Position numbers and translations under genes: made by a program. Positions 25,601-39,800 of a stretch of DNA of 64,000 nt are shown in pieces (position 1 is the first letter of the stretch; every line of letters begins with the position of its first letter). The stretch covers positions 15,046,183 to 15,110,182 of the forward strand of contig NC_133659.1 in assembly GCF_037893015.1 (NCBI RefSeq), written 5' to 3'. The notes beneath the pieces were generated by a model. It was not told where the DNA came from. It was given only the letters and a program-made list of their open reading frames with translations, and made no database searches. Origin of the DNA: Macrotis lagotis (lineage: Eukaryota > Chordata > Mammalia > Peramelemorphia > Peramelidae).

Positions 25601-28600
25601 GAAACTTTGGCTGGGACATGAGATACATAGCTGAAGGTATACTGTGAAAATGGCAAATTGGCAGAGTGGGTTTGGGATGTAGGTAATGATGTTATAAAGC
25701 AGTGTTTCATCAAAGAGCTTGGGGTGTAGCCTGGAATTTGAATTTCCTTTATTATAAAGTTTTCTACAGTCTCAGGTGACATTCTCTTCTAAGAAATTAT
25801 GAAGGAGAGGCAACTAGGGGGCGCAGTGCAAAGAGCACCGGCCTTAAGTTAGGAGAACCTGAGTTCAAAACTAGCCTCAGATACTTAATAATTATGTAGT
25901 TGGGTGACTTTGGGCAGGTCACCTAACCCCATTGACTTGCAAAAATAAAAAAAATTATCAAGGAAAACTGATATTCTAGAATATGTGACCTTGGGCATGT
26001 CGCTTAATCCCATTATCTTAAATAAAAAATAAAAAAATAGTTTGGGGCAATGGTCAGGATAATACAAGACTTATAGCTTCTGCATTAAAGGATCAGAGGA
26101 CTTAGAATAAAATATTATGGAGAGCAAAGGAGTTAAGATTTCAACCAAGAACCTCCTTCCCTCAAAAAAAATGAATATAATCCTTCAGGAGAAAAAATGA
26201 ATATTTAATGAAATAGAAGACTTTCAAGCATTCCTAATGAAAAGATCAGAGCTGAATAAAAAAATTTGAATTCCAAATATAAGGCTCAAGAGAAGCATAA
26301 AAGATAAACTGAAAAGAGAAATCATAAGAGATGCAATATGGTTAATCTACTTAAATTCTTACAAGGGAGGATGATATTTGTAACTTCTAATTAGGTAGTT
26401 AGAAGGAGTATACATAGAGGGCATGGGTGTGAGTTTACATGTGTGAGTAGATGATGAATGATAACCAAAAAACAATTAAGGAGAGAGAAAGAGGGACATA
26501 TTGGGAGAAGAGGGAAGAAACAGGAAAAATGGGTGAGGAGATAAAAAAATTCCAGTATCAAAATTATTAAATGTACTATTCATAAAAGAATTCCACTGAC
26601 TATGTATTAGTCCAAGGGCTCTGTGATCAAATTGCTGCTGCAGGGATTTTCCTGTACTCCTCCTTCCATGTTTGCCCACAGTAAATCACTAAGTTTTTCT
26701 ACATATTCATCACAAGAGGACATGCCAACCCACAACATGCCTGAAAGTCTATCCCAATTTCTCCCATCACCAAGAATAACAATGGGGAAGCAAATTTTAC
26801 TTTGATTTTCTTAAATTTGAAATAAAGCCACTGAATCTGAGATTTCTCTTAAGTTGTACCGAACAGATCCATTATGATGAGGATAACCAGAATGTGGTTT
26901 CTATAGAGGACCAGTTTCTGGTTTAGTTTAGCATCAGTGGTTTTTTACCTTAATTCCTTTCTCTGGGTCCAGCAAAGTGTAGAAAGAAGCTTGTGATCCA
27001 CTGAGGGGGGAAGGGATGGCTGCCCATGCCCAGAAGCCAGGCAGTTTGAGTTTGGAAGAAGAGCCAAGGACAAAGAATCATGAGAAGGAGGTCTTGATGA
27101 AAACAGTCTACAAAGAGAGAGCTACTCAGATGTTTCTGGGGCCCTGCTCCTCCAGCCAAACCATCTGCCAGCCTCTGACAGGCCACTTTTTCTCTCTTGT
27201 CTAAGTTACTCTTTTCTCTGTATCATAAATCTGTGTTTGAGTTCAACCAATCAGTCAATAAGCATTTATTCTTTTCCTATGTTGGTGGAGCATTGTGGTG
27301 GGTTTCAAAATAGGTATAAAATAGGAAGGAATAGAAGAGAAACCATTGTGACAAAATATAGAATATGATGCTACTGTGATTCTATTTGACTTTTTTTGAT
27401 ATTTTATAACTTTATTTAAATGAAATTAATATAGTTTTCATCCACATTGACTGTAAGTGGTAAAGGCACATAAATAACCAATGCAAACAGCTTGTTTGGT
27501 GAATCTTCATCCTCATTTTGTATCCTGGATAATTGTACTCGAATACAGTACAGAATGTTCCTTATTCCTTTGGTCCAAACAGCTTTGTGGAGTCTGGTGT
27601 CGATGCATACATCTGGTGTTCCCATTTCTTTCAAGGTAAATTTGCGAATTTCCTTTAGAGCCCAGGGAGCTCGCTTTTTGAAGCCTACTCCATGAATCAT
27701 CTTGTGAATGTTGATGGTATACTCTCTGGTCACCACCTCATTGATGGCAGAACGTCCCTTCTCTTTCTCTCCACTTTTCTTTGTGGAAGCCATCCTACAA
27801 GGGACCAGGTCGGAAAGCTCTATTTGACTTTCGAATACATTTTAGGATGCTCTGAAAATATTTATGATTATTGGTTGGGGTTCGTGAAAGGGAGGCTTCC
27901 TGCAATGGTAGCTGTTTGGACTAGACACCCTCAACCCCCAACCCTAGAATTAGTTCTGTGGAGTTCACTTCCCTTTATCCCAATTTCCTCCTTTGTAAAA
28001 AGGACATGTTAATAATGATGCAATCCTCAAGGCTGTAAAGAGAATAAAGCATTTTTTAAAAATTACAAACATAAAATAATGTATTCTCTTAAGGTAGTGA
28101 GAAGGAAATGAAATGAGAAATTAGGTCAGAAATGAAGGAGAATCAAACATTTCAGAATAAAATTTATGGGAAAACTACAGAGAACTGAAACATTAATCAC
28201 ATTAAAATCAAAGAATGGCAGTAAGATAGCGGAGTGGATAGTGTCAGGCCTGGAGTCAGGAAGATAAATCTTCCCAATTTCAACTGTGTGACCCTAGGCA
28301 AGTCACTTTACTCTGTCTCAATTTCCTAATCAATAAAATGAGCTGGAAAAGAAAACAGCGAGCCTCTCTAGTATCTTTGTCAAGAAAATCCTAAATGAGG
28401 TCACAAAGAAAGAGTGTTACCCAACAGTTACTACTCTATCTTAACTGGCATATAGAAAGATTGCTGGATTCAGGTCTGCTAGAGCAGCATGTGATTTCAG
28501 ACCGACCAGCAGAGCTCTGCATCTTAGAGCATCCAGCTCCTAAGTCTCAGACTCCAGGGTCTGCCCACACCAAGTCTGGTTCCCTGATTGAGCTCCACGT

Positions 28601-31600
28601 CAATTCATGTCCTTCCTGCCTCCACAAAGTTTAACACGACTCAGTTAATCTCCAAACATTGAGCCTCAATGGTTAAAAAAACAGGAGGGTTGTACTGGGA
28701 ATAGCTGAATGTGGACCCATGGTCTGACACTAAGGGGAACACCATTTCAGGGAGGAGGCAGAGACTACAAATAAAATAATTCCAATTTTTCAGCCACAAT
28801 GAGGCTGATGAGAAATAAAAGGGAAAAATATTGGTAAAAATGGATATAACCATATAGGAAGTTCTCCACTTATCTCAGATTTTAAAGGGTCATGATCATA
28901 GAATAACAAATGACAATTACAAAAAAAAAATTGGCACAAAGTTGAAAGGCAGTCAGGAAGTCTGAGGCCTAGCACAAAGCCAGGCTAGTGAAAAACACTG
29001 ATAACAGCCAAGAGGGAAAAAGAACGACACAAAGATGACAGAGACAAAGTAAAACTTTGAGGATGATCCTCAAAACAGGGAGAGACGGAGACAGAGAGAA
29101 AAAGGGAGGGAAGTAGAGTCAAAGCAAGAGAGAAAATGGAGATAAAGCCAGAGAGGGAGAGAGAGGAACCTGAGGCAGAAATTCCAGATCTTTTTAAATG
29201 AGAAGGATTCTGTCATATACAACTCGAGTCCACAAGGTCACTCACAAAAACCGGCACCTGATGGATTCCAACACCTTTTAGTAATCTCCCTGAAGTTTGA
29301 CCCAGACGCTCTTCCAGTGGCAAACACCTAGGAAGCCTACCAGACCAAAGGGAAACTTCAGGAGTCTTGACCAGCTTAATCTAGGATGGAGGGGTTTGTG
29401 TATCACAGCAAGGCAGGCATTTGATGTAATGGTTCTGTTCCAGTGGCCAATGGCCCAGAGGTGATGGGTGGAAGCAGCCAGATGGCCCCAGAGCTGCTCT
29501 CAGCCCTACTATTGAAAGCGCAGGACAGGCATCCCAGAAGAATGGCCTGCACAGGAGTCCAGACCACAAAAGGGGTTGCTTTGCAACTCTTCAGAGAGCT
29601 CTCTTATCTCCTTTTCCATCTGGCCAATTCTGCTTTTTAAAGCATTCTTCTCTTCAATAACTTTTTGAATTGTTTTACCATTTGACCTAAGCTGGTTTTT
29701 AACATTTATTTTTTTTGGCATTTTTTTGGATCTCCTTAACTAAGCTGCTGATATCATTTTCAGATTTTTCCTTCATCTCATTTCTTTTCCCTCACATGAT
29801 TTTCAAAATCTTTTTTGAGCTCTGTCATAGCCTAAGTCCAACTCCTATATTTCCTGGAGTCTTTAGATGCAGAAGCTTGGACTTTCTCATCTTCAGATTG
29901 AGTATTTTGATCCTCCAAAGTAATTGTCTATGGTTAGGTTCTTTTTTTTGTTTGTTTACTTATTTCCCCAGCCTGTGCCTGGTTTTGGGGTGCTTCCTGA
30001 GCTTTTGAGTGTCATTAGGACACCACCACAAGGACCTCAGTGTGGGAGGATCTGACTGCTCTCCTGGTCTGCGAATGACCCCCAAGTGCACCTCTCTGCC
30101 CATAGATGGGGGGGGTCCCTGCTCTAGGGGGGGGGCAAAGACCGCAAACAGGGTCTGAATGTTGTCAAAGCCCCAGAGTCCTGTCCCAGGGACAGAGGAC
30201 AGACTTCAGCAGTCTCCCTCCACTCCTTTACCTTCTGTGGGCTGAGTGCTCAGGGAGCAATTTCCTGGCAGCTGCTGCTGGGTGGTTCCACAGGCCTGCT
30301 TCCATTTCCTGGGATCTAGGCTGCCACACTAAGGAGGGCCACACTGGCCTGGGCTTCATGCTCACTCTGGCAGAGGTCTATCTGCTGATCTTCCGAGTCA
30401 TGCTTGATGCTCCCTGGAGTGCAAGTCAGGAAACTGCTCCTGCTGCTAGGAGCTGGAGCTCTCAGGTGCCCTGGGGCTGTTTCTGGGAGGCTAAACTTTG
30501 CTCAGGTGTGCTACTTGACCCTCCAACCCCATGGAACAGAGCCTTCCCATTATTTTCCAGGTTATTTTGGGATGGAGAATTGCCTCACTGGATCTTTCTG
30601 TGGGTTGTCTCTCGAGAATTTAGTTAGAATCATAATTTTAAGGTTTTTGAAATATTTTGGAGAGAGCACCTAGGAGAGAATATACTCCTGCCGCCATCTT
30701 GGCTCTGCCCCCTGCTTTGCATCTCTTATCTAGACATCCCATTTTCCTTTGAGAAGACATGGTTTGGGGAAGGCTAGGTGGCATAGTGGATAGAACACTG
30801 ACCTTGAGTCAAGAGGACCTGAATTCAAATCCGGGACTCCCTAGCTGTGTGACCTTGGGCAAGTTACTTAACCCCACTGCCTTGCAATGCCCCCCCACCC
30901 CGAAAAAAAAGAAAGATATGGCTTCTCCCTCTCTCCTCCAGTCACAGAGTCACAGAATTAGAGTTGGATGCAACTCAGAAGCCCCTTGATACTGATACCC
31001 ACCAGAACAAAAGGAATCTTTTCCTTCCAGTCTAGATATGGATTCCAAATATGGTATAACCAGGGAAGAGTCCAAGAAAACCATCCCAAACTTCTCCATG
31101 GACCTTATACTTCTGGAAATTGGTTTGCCCCTCTCTCCAAATCATCCCTGCCCCCTTTAAAGCACTGAGAAGATGAAGATTGATCTTGTATCACATTCTC
31201 ATTGACCTGATTTACAACTGATTTTTTTTCCTGTAATTATTAGAAGTCATAGTTCTTTGTCTCTGAACTTAGTTCAGAATTCAGCTGACCTGTAATGAGT
31301 TAATTTTTAAAATTCTATTCTTGCCTCAATGAATTTTGCCGACCTTGGGAAATATGTATGAATAGAAAGGGAGCTGGGCCAGACATCTTGACTCCACCAA
31401 CCTATCCTTCTGGTGGGCTGTCCAAAAGTCTGAGCCAGTATCTCACACCTGGGATCAGACAATGAACACTTCTTATGAGAAAAAAAACAGATGGGGGGAG
31501 TCATGGTTAGCCCCCTTTACCAAATTTCCAACAAATCATATAGCCCTTGGCTCCATGATATCCCCTCCCCAGTTCTGTATGCCCCCAAACCTAGATAAGG

Positions 31601-34600
31601 GGAGTTGTCCTCTTGCTCAGGGTCTTTGGCATTAATGGAGGCAATGACAGACCCAGAGGGTGACAGGCAGCCCCTTCTAATAACTGTCATCTTTTGTTTT
31701 TTTTGCAAGGCAATGGGGTTCAATGACTTGCCCAAGGTCACACAGCTAGGTAATTATTAGAAGCTGGATTTGAACTTAGGTCTTCCTACCTCCAGGCCCA
31801 GTGCTCTACCCACTGAGCCACCTAGTTCCCCAGTAACTTATGTTGTGGGGAAATCTACCTCACTTTACCCTTTTATTAAAATGGTAGCTCATAGTCCCTA
31901 AACTGACCCCAAAACTCCAGATGAAGGCTGATGAAAGTAGAGGGCAGGAGAACTGCTTCTAGTAGACCAAGGCTACCCCCCCTTTTATCTAGTCTGGCTT
32001 TTTGGCCATTTACCAGCAATCATATTGATACAGCACTTGAAGGCTGTATGACAGCCCTGGGAGGAAGGTGCCTCTATTTCTATGCTCTAGATGACCTCCA
32101 CTGAGCTCATCCCATGGACACTCCCCAATCTCTTGGAGAACAACTTTCCCATCAGTCTGCGCCTCCACCATCTTAGCTTTATGAGAGGCACCTGTGGATC
32201 CAGGGCCAGTCCTTTTCTTTATCTTCACCACATCTCATCTCTACAGACAGAGGCCAATCCTGTTCTCCTCCAAAGCTATCCCTCTCTCTTTCTGTGGAGG
32301 ACAACATCCAGTTGCTCACGTTCACCACTTTGACATCATCCCTCAGGCACATATGGAACCTTCCTTGGTAGCACACCTTGCATCAGATCCCTCCTCTCTA
32401 CTCCTGGGCCAACCACCTGGCTCAGACATGGACACAGCGAGGGTCTCCTTATAAACATCCCTGAAGGGGTGACTCGGTGGCGCAGTGGATAGAGCACTGG
32501 CCTTGGAGTCAGGAAGGTGGGAGTTCAAATCCACCTCAGACACTTTATTACTAGCTGTGTGACCTTGGCCAAGTCACTTAACCCCATTGCCTTACAAAAA
32601 ACAAAAATCATCCTTGATTAAAATCCTTTCCCTCTCCAGGGCATCACAGAGCTGTCAGAAGCAGGATCTGAATACAGATCCCTTGACTTCAAATACAACA
32701 TTCTTTCCTTTCCACTATATCACATGAGGCTAGAAAGGATAATTAATATGTAGATGAGAAAGTCAAGATTGAAACCAGATCTTGAAAGTTGGAAAAATGG
32801 GCGGATTCTAACAAGAGAAAAATAAAAAAAAATCCTTTCGCTAGAAGAAGTAATGTGGTATAGAAGAAGTACAACTCTAGAGAAATTAATGTGAAAAAGG
32901 CAACAGGAAATACACTGTTCTATGTTAGGAATATCAGCAAAGCTAATATGTTCATAGATGACAAGAACAGAAGTATAAGGTCCGTGGAGAAGGTTGGGAT
33001 GGTTTTCTTGGACTCTTCCCTGGTTATACCATATTTGGAATCCATATCTGGACTAGAAGAAACTTGATACTAGGAAGCCAAGGTTGGCATAGGATGTGAA
33101 GTTATGCTACATTATGACCTCAAAGACCTGGAGAGAGTTAGCCTAGAGATTTGTCTTCAAATATTTAAAGAGATCAAATAAAAAAGTAGACTTCTTGCTT
33201 GACTCCAGAGAGAGAATTATGAACAATGGTTGAGTTCATCTAGATACTTCTAGCAATTAAGATCTATAAAAAAACAAAGTAGGTTGTCTTGCCATGTAGT
33301 GACACTGGAGATCATAATCACTTTCCATGAAAGCTGTATAGGAAACCCATACTTGAAGAAATCCCAACCTGAGATGCTATGATTATATGACTTACATTTA
33401 CTTTAAAGTATATTCCAGCTAAAAAAAAAATAATCAGTTGATTCTATCCAGTTTGAATTGTACTAATTTGATTTGGGGAGGAATATATGGTCTTATCATT
33501 TCTATGTTTTCATCCCTCTAAATAATCACTCATAAAAGACTGGCATCACGATTTCTGTCACTTTGGTATTATTTCCTAAGTATTAGAACAGTACAATAAA
33601 TATAATACTTTGCTGAATGGGTTTAGGTAGCTTCACTACAAGACAGCTTGTGATGTAGAATCTAAAATAATCTTGGGTTTTTCCTGGTCTCCATTAGGAA
33701 AATGTGGTTAGAAGAAGACATAACATGACTTCAGTAATACAATCTCAATTATGTCAATGGAAAATAGACCCAAACATCTGGTTCAACTATTCTAGAATGA
33801 AAGAGTAATTGCAAATAATGGTTATAAACATTAGGTTTAAATCCTTACTATTTGAAAAGCAACATTCTTTTTGGATGGCAAAGAATTGTCAATGGTGTGG
33901 ATCAAATAATTTTGTAGAGGACAAGATATAGAGAGAAAATTCTTATTAATACTGACAAAGGGTATCTTTACAGATTTGTTTTGTTTCCATACTGTGATTA
34001 TTTTCAAATTCAGTTACTAATTAGACAAAGAACATTTTTGATAGTATTAGGATTTTTTTTTTTAACATTTCATGTTTGGGAAACAGAAGGAGGCTTTAAT
34101 GATGGAAAATCACACTGCTGGACACTAAATATTGTGTTTGAACATGGTGAACATGCACACTATATTGCTTGGGGGGGTATAGATTCCTAAACATACTGCG
34201 AACAATTCCTTGGAGACAATGTTTTAAAATTTTAATATAGAACAAATGTCACTGTCTAGCAATTTAAAGATATAAGGGACTTCAGAGTTCAATAACAAAT
34301 ACAGAGTTGTTATTTGAAACAAAATGGAGCTCATGAGAACAATCAGTTCAGTTTTCTAACAGCAGTTATACTATGTGGTCATAACCATTTTTCCCCCCTT
34401 TAACAGAGGTCTCAAGGTGCACATTTTTAATGTATCCTAGCAGTTTCCAGTTAATGTTTTATATTTCTGTAGCTATTATTTTCTGTTGAAAGAAAACTAG
34501 TAAAGGTTGAGTCAAGAAAGGGAAAACAAAAGAAAAAGATCAATATTAACACTCTACAAATATTGACTTAGCAAAGTGACATTGTTGTCTTTTTCCCATA

Positions 34601-36763
34601 GGAACTGATATTGAATGAGTGATTTATTTAAAAGAAAGGACTTAGATAAATTATTTGTTAAACAAGAAATAAGTATTTTTGGATTAATGATGCATTTATG
34701 TAGATAATTAAGTAAAACTACTCAAATAAATCATATTACTCTGAAAGATCTCATTATTTACCATTTTTACTTTAAAACCAGAAAAATTGTTTTAAATATA
34801 AAATGCAAATATTGATTACTCTACAAAAAGACAAAGAACTAATTTTAGACCTTACTAAAACACTATAAATACTGAAAATTGTTAAAAAAAACACAAAAAT
34901 TATCCCAAATTTCTTATTTAAAATACCATACCTTTATTGAATTTGGCTCAAGTAGCTTTGAGTTTCTATAGCTGTTAGCCCCCATACTGATATGGAAAGA
35001 AACAGATGTTTTGTGCTTTTGAGTTGGTAATGGCAGTAGAGAAGAATTACGCCCATCACCTGTAACAAAGTTTTGATAACTATGAATCTTGTCCCTAATC
35101 ACAAATAATAAACCACTTGAGCAATTCCCCTCCCTATGTATTTTCTACAGAAAATAAGACAAGAGTTAATGTAACAACTATCTGAAGTGGGGTTACAGGA
35201 TCGAGTAAGGATCTGAGAAATCATAATTAACAACTTTACAACTCCTTCATTTTACAGATGCAGAAATTGGCACAGATAGATTAAGTAACTTGATCAGCAA
35301 TTATATAACTCTTTACAGATCAGTCTCACTGGATAGTTTTATAATATTAATATATGCCTTTGCTAGATTATCATTCTGTAGCCAGATATTTTGTTCCTAG
35401 AAAAAATATTGCAATTTTAATGAAGTTCTATCATAAACTTTACTTCCAATTCATTTTAATTATGGCTTTAAATGGTAGCAATCATAAAGAATTTTGCTCA
35501 AGTTTAATAGGGAATTCCTTATTTAAAAAATGTATTTGAAGTTAAGTAAATACCTCTATTGAGCATGATTTCCTGATCAATATTCCTTGGGATTCTCGGG
35601 GATGGTTTGGATATTGGTGATATGCCACTCTCAGGAGATCCTTCCAGGTGACTTCCTAATTGATGAAGCCTCATTTTACTATCAATTTCCAGTTTTTCTA
35701 GTGCAGTCTTCAGACACTGCTCATTGGTTGCCACGTATAATTTACAAAACTATAGAAAATAAAAAAGTAATCCAGTGGGCAAAATGTTCAATCATACATT
35801 TTAGGAAGGGGAGGGAGAAATGTGCATTAGTAGTAAGGGATAGACTGATAGATGGAAGACATTTTCAATGGAACTGAGTTACTCATTTTATTTTCTTGGA
35901 TCAGATTGACCACTCTCAAGTGACCTGGTGAAATGCAGCCATGATTCAATGAGGAGTCACACTGAATGAAAATAAAATGTGGTTCACCCTGAGAGGTGAT
36001 TTATTATTTTTTTATAAGACATGTGTAGACTCGGGTTTGTTCTAAATAATTTTTATGGTTTTATTTTCTTGAAAAGCTGCATTTCTGATAAGTTTTTATA
36101 GGTTTCTAGAACTCTTGGTATATTTTTTGAAAATGCAATTATTGTAGCAGAGTATATGAAATTATCTAAAACCAAAGACATGTTCAATTTCAAATAAACT
36201 GGATAACAATATATATATATATATATATATATAGCAAAACTTCCAAAGGATACCTACCCTATCACAATATTCTCTCATCAATACTGCAAGTTTATGTATA
36301 TGTAAGCTTATCCAAAAAGTACCTTATTGTAGTCAAGTTTGCCATCAACATTTATATCAGCCAAGTTTATTATGGCATTCATTTCTTCTGGTGTCATTTT
36401 CTCACCTCTCTGTAAAAACAAATTAGATTTCAAAATATCTACAATTTATTTTTAAAAAACTAATTTAAAATAAATCAATTAAAAATACTATTTTCTATAA
36501 TTAGACATGCAAAGAACATTAGTGAAAAATTTTGGAAACTGATGCTTATCAAAGGGTTAGGAGTCACTTAGGAGATGACCTTCAAGTACAAAAACTGTTT
36601 GGCTGTTATCACTTACTTAGTACCACTCTCAGATTTTCCACAGTTGAATTCAATTTCTGTTTATAAATTACAATTGAATATGGTAGATCAAATAAAACAA
36701 CCCTGCACCTACAGTAATGATACTTCCTAATGCTACATCCAAGAACAAAATGACTTCTTGTTC

Positions 36764-36813
<50 letters not shown>

Positions 36814-39800
36814 CTCCTTCCTGCATGGATTGATCACTGAAGTACAGCCAAGATATATACTCAGAGGCACAAAGGAAACTGTGACAAGGGCCCACAAGAC
36901 TCCTTTAGCTTTCATTTACAAAACACCTTTTATTCAGAAAGATCCCAAAGCACTTTAGAACAACATGGAGGCGATTCATTCTCTTTACTCAAATGCAGTT
37001 AGGTCTGATATGGATGCAAATGGCTAACAAAGCCTGAGTTTTCAAAAATTTTTTCTGAAATAGATTAGGGAAAAAATGATTTCAAAGGGCTTACCTTAGT
37101 AAGAATTTTATAAAGGTCAGTGTGTAAAATATAGCCATCATTATTTACATCTATTTTCTTAAATGCTTTTAATAATTCTGATTTTGAAGTAGGTTTTTCC
37201 TTTTTTAAAATTGCACAAAAATCATCAAAATTCAGCTTAGCAGTTTGAGGAGTCCAGTACTTATCAATTGTCTTTTGGGATGGATTTCTTCCTGCTTTCT
37301 GAAGTGCTGCCAAGGAAAAAAAATTAAACATTTTATCAACTTTATACTGTTTTGAATTATATAACCCCCTCCCCAAATTATCTTTACTTTTTTTTTACAA
37401 AATTGTGCAAATATACACATACCTATATAAATTTTAATGCTTAACAACTAGCTATAACTACTGTATATTTAATTATTTTTCAAAAATATGAATAAAAATC
37501 CCAAGTCCATTAAAGTCCATTAATAAATTTAAAAAATTAAACAGACCAACTTGACATCTCAGTTTATAATTTGATGACTTTAAACTTGTTAATTAATGAA
37601 GGACTCAGAATAACAAAAGGCTATTAAAAAACAATCTGAGACTTGGGAATAGAAGAGGTTCAACAAATACTCTTGATATGTTTAAAGTGCCAAATAAGGC
37701 TTTAAATTTAAAAATTATTAGATTAAGAATAATGGCATCATCTTAAATACTCTGTTTTTCCAATTACGGTTGGCCATGAGACTTTAGAAGCTCTATAGAT
37801 ACATGCTACATTCTAGCCCATATACAGATATGTATTCATTTTTAGAATCATCAAATTTGGGGGTTAGAGGTCATCTTAGTCTAAAGTCTGGACAATCTAT
37901 TCAAATTTAAAGCATTTGAGGCCATTCAAAAACAAGTGAAGAGCCTTTGAAATACCGCTAACTATGGTTTTGAGTAGTCTTAAATATCTATTATAATTTG
38001 GTAAACTGAGTAAACTTGAGGATAGCTAGATTTTTGCATAATGGTCACATAACATGCTGAACATACATATGTCCAATTGTGAAAAATTGTTAAAAATATC
38101 CATAATCTAGTTCATCTAATATCTTTTTACTTTAGGATTCTCATGTTTCACATAAAATCTCATATCCAACTGAATTCAACAAACATTGCCTAATCACCTC
38201 TATTGTTCAAGACACTATGTAAGGCACTGGAGGTATAAAAAATGAAAAAAAAAAAGAGATTTCACAGGATGATCTGTCTATTCTCAGGACCTCAGAAAAA
38301 TGAATGAGATCTGTAATTGTATGATTTACTTGGAGTGATTGAACCTTGAGTGATCTACATCACAAGTGACCTTGGCACACAGACTAGAACTTTATAAATC
38401 AGTTAACATTTTAATTCCTCACTCATTAAGTAAAATATTTTACTAAGTGCTTTGGAGAAATACTTGAAAAGAGGAAAAACCCAGTTATTTCCTTTAATAA
38501 CTAAAAAGAAAGACAAAACAAATGCACATAGAGAAACTTAACAACTGCTTACAGAATCTAGACTGGGGTTACCAAGATTGAAGGTTATTTTAAACAAACA
38601 CAGGACCAGAAAAGAATTATCTGACTAATTCACCACTGATTTATTTATTCAAGTATATGTAGGACCAACTGATATGCAAACTGGGTATCTGATCATAGAG
38701 AACCCAGAAATACTCAATCACTAAAATTAAGAGTATTATCAAGTTAGATAGAGAGGAAAGAGAAATTATTCCTTTTGGAACTTGCCATATCACTACTATG
38801 TTCTCAAATCTAGTCCCCTCCCTCCACGAGCCCAGTTTCTGAACTACTTAATGCTAAGGCTACCATTTTTTGTCATAATAGATCCATGGCCACTTTTCCT
38901 CTCTATAAATGCACCTGTCACCTTTGACATTACCAACTAATAACTTTTGAAATAGCCAGAAATTTGGGGAGATGTTCAGAAATAATTTTGGAAAATGGGA
39001 GAAATTTTAACAGTAAGAGAGGTCACATTCTCTTCATTTAAAAATTCCATAAAAACAACAGCAGTTGCAGTAGGTGTAGAGATGATTCTTGTTAATACAA
39101 TTTGTCTTTTTTTTTTTTTTTTTGGCAAGGCAATGGGTTAAGTGGATTGCCCAAGGCCACACAACTAGGTAATTATTAAGTGTCTGAGGTCAAATTTGAA
39201 CTCAGGTACTCCTGACTCCAAGGCTGATGCTCTATCTGTTGCGCCTTATTAATACAATTTGGACTTTTCCCAAGGTCACTCTAGAGAACAAGTGTCAACT
39301 TTAATATGTGAGCCAGTATGTATACAACCAGGTGATGCAGTGAACGAAGTCTGTAGTCAGGAAGAATCAAATCTGGCTCTGAGACCCTGGGCAAGTCACC
39401 TTTCCCTGTTTGCTTCTATTTCCTCATCTATAAAATGAGTTGGAAAAGAAAAAGGCAAAATCTTCAGTAGCTTGGCCAAGAAAACCAAAATGGGGTTGCT
39501 AAGTTAGACTTGGCTGAACAACAATAAGTAACTAAATGTTTTTGGTTGCATTTAAAAATGTGTTTACTTTCTCTCTTTGAAAGTAAGAATTATAGAGTCT
39601 ATAATAATGAAAACTAATAGCGAACAAAGTGAAATCTGTCTCTCTCCATAAAATATACACATACCTAGATATTCTGTATTTAGACATTCCCATTTCTATC
39701 TATGAAGGAGTACAAGGTTTTTTTGTTTTTTTTTTTAGGAACTCACTGAGCCTATTATCAAGGATAAGTGCTTGAATGAACAGCAGGGTTTAGCTAACAG

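Larger units (their letters stand above)
31027..33058. repeat. Inverted repeat: arms 31027-31115 and 32968-33058
   Basis: The left arm, containing GATATGGATTCCAAATATGG and ATAACCAGGGAAGAGTCC, recurs as its reverse complement in the right arm. I count about four mismatches in 89 bp. The loop is about 1.85 kb and contains two SINEs. The sequences flanking the two arms do not match each other. Confidence 0.93.
15660..34931 (-). other. EFCAB7: EFCAB7 intron 6 (about 19.3 kb)
   Basis: The largest EFCAB7 intron seen here. Recognised contents, listed separately, are WSINE1 and Mar1 SINEs, three L1 or CR1 pieces, an RPL31 retrocopy, an 830-bp tandem duplication and an inverted repeat. The segments 16600-19500, 19930-21000 and 21000-22300 hold purine-rich or AT-rich sequence with a few MIR-like scraps (for example about 19560-19660) and no convincing gene. 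The segments 33500-34900 are AT-rich with nothing recognised. Confidence 0.7.

Noticed and set aside
30106..30673. 173-codon plus-strand frame with a second overlapping frame
   Set aside because: It runs antisense through the GC-rich L1 5' UTR. The frame is a by-product of that composition.
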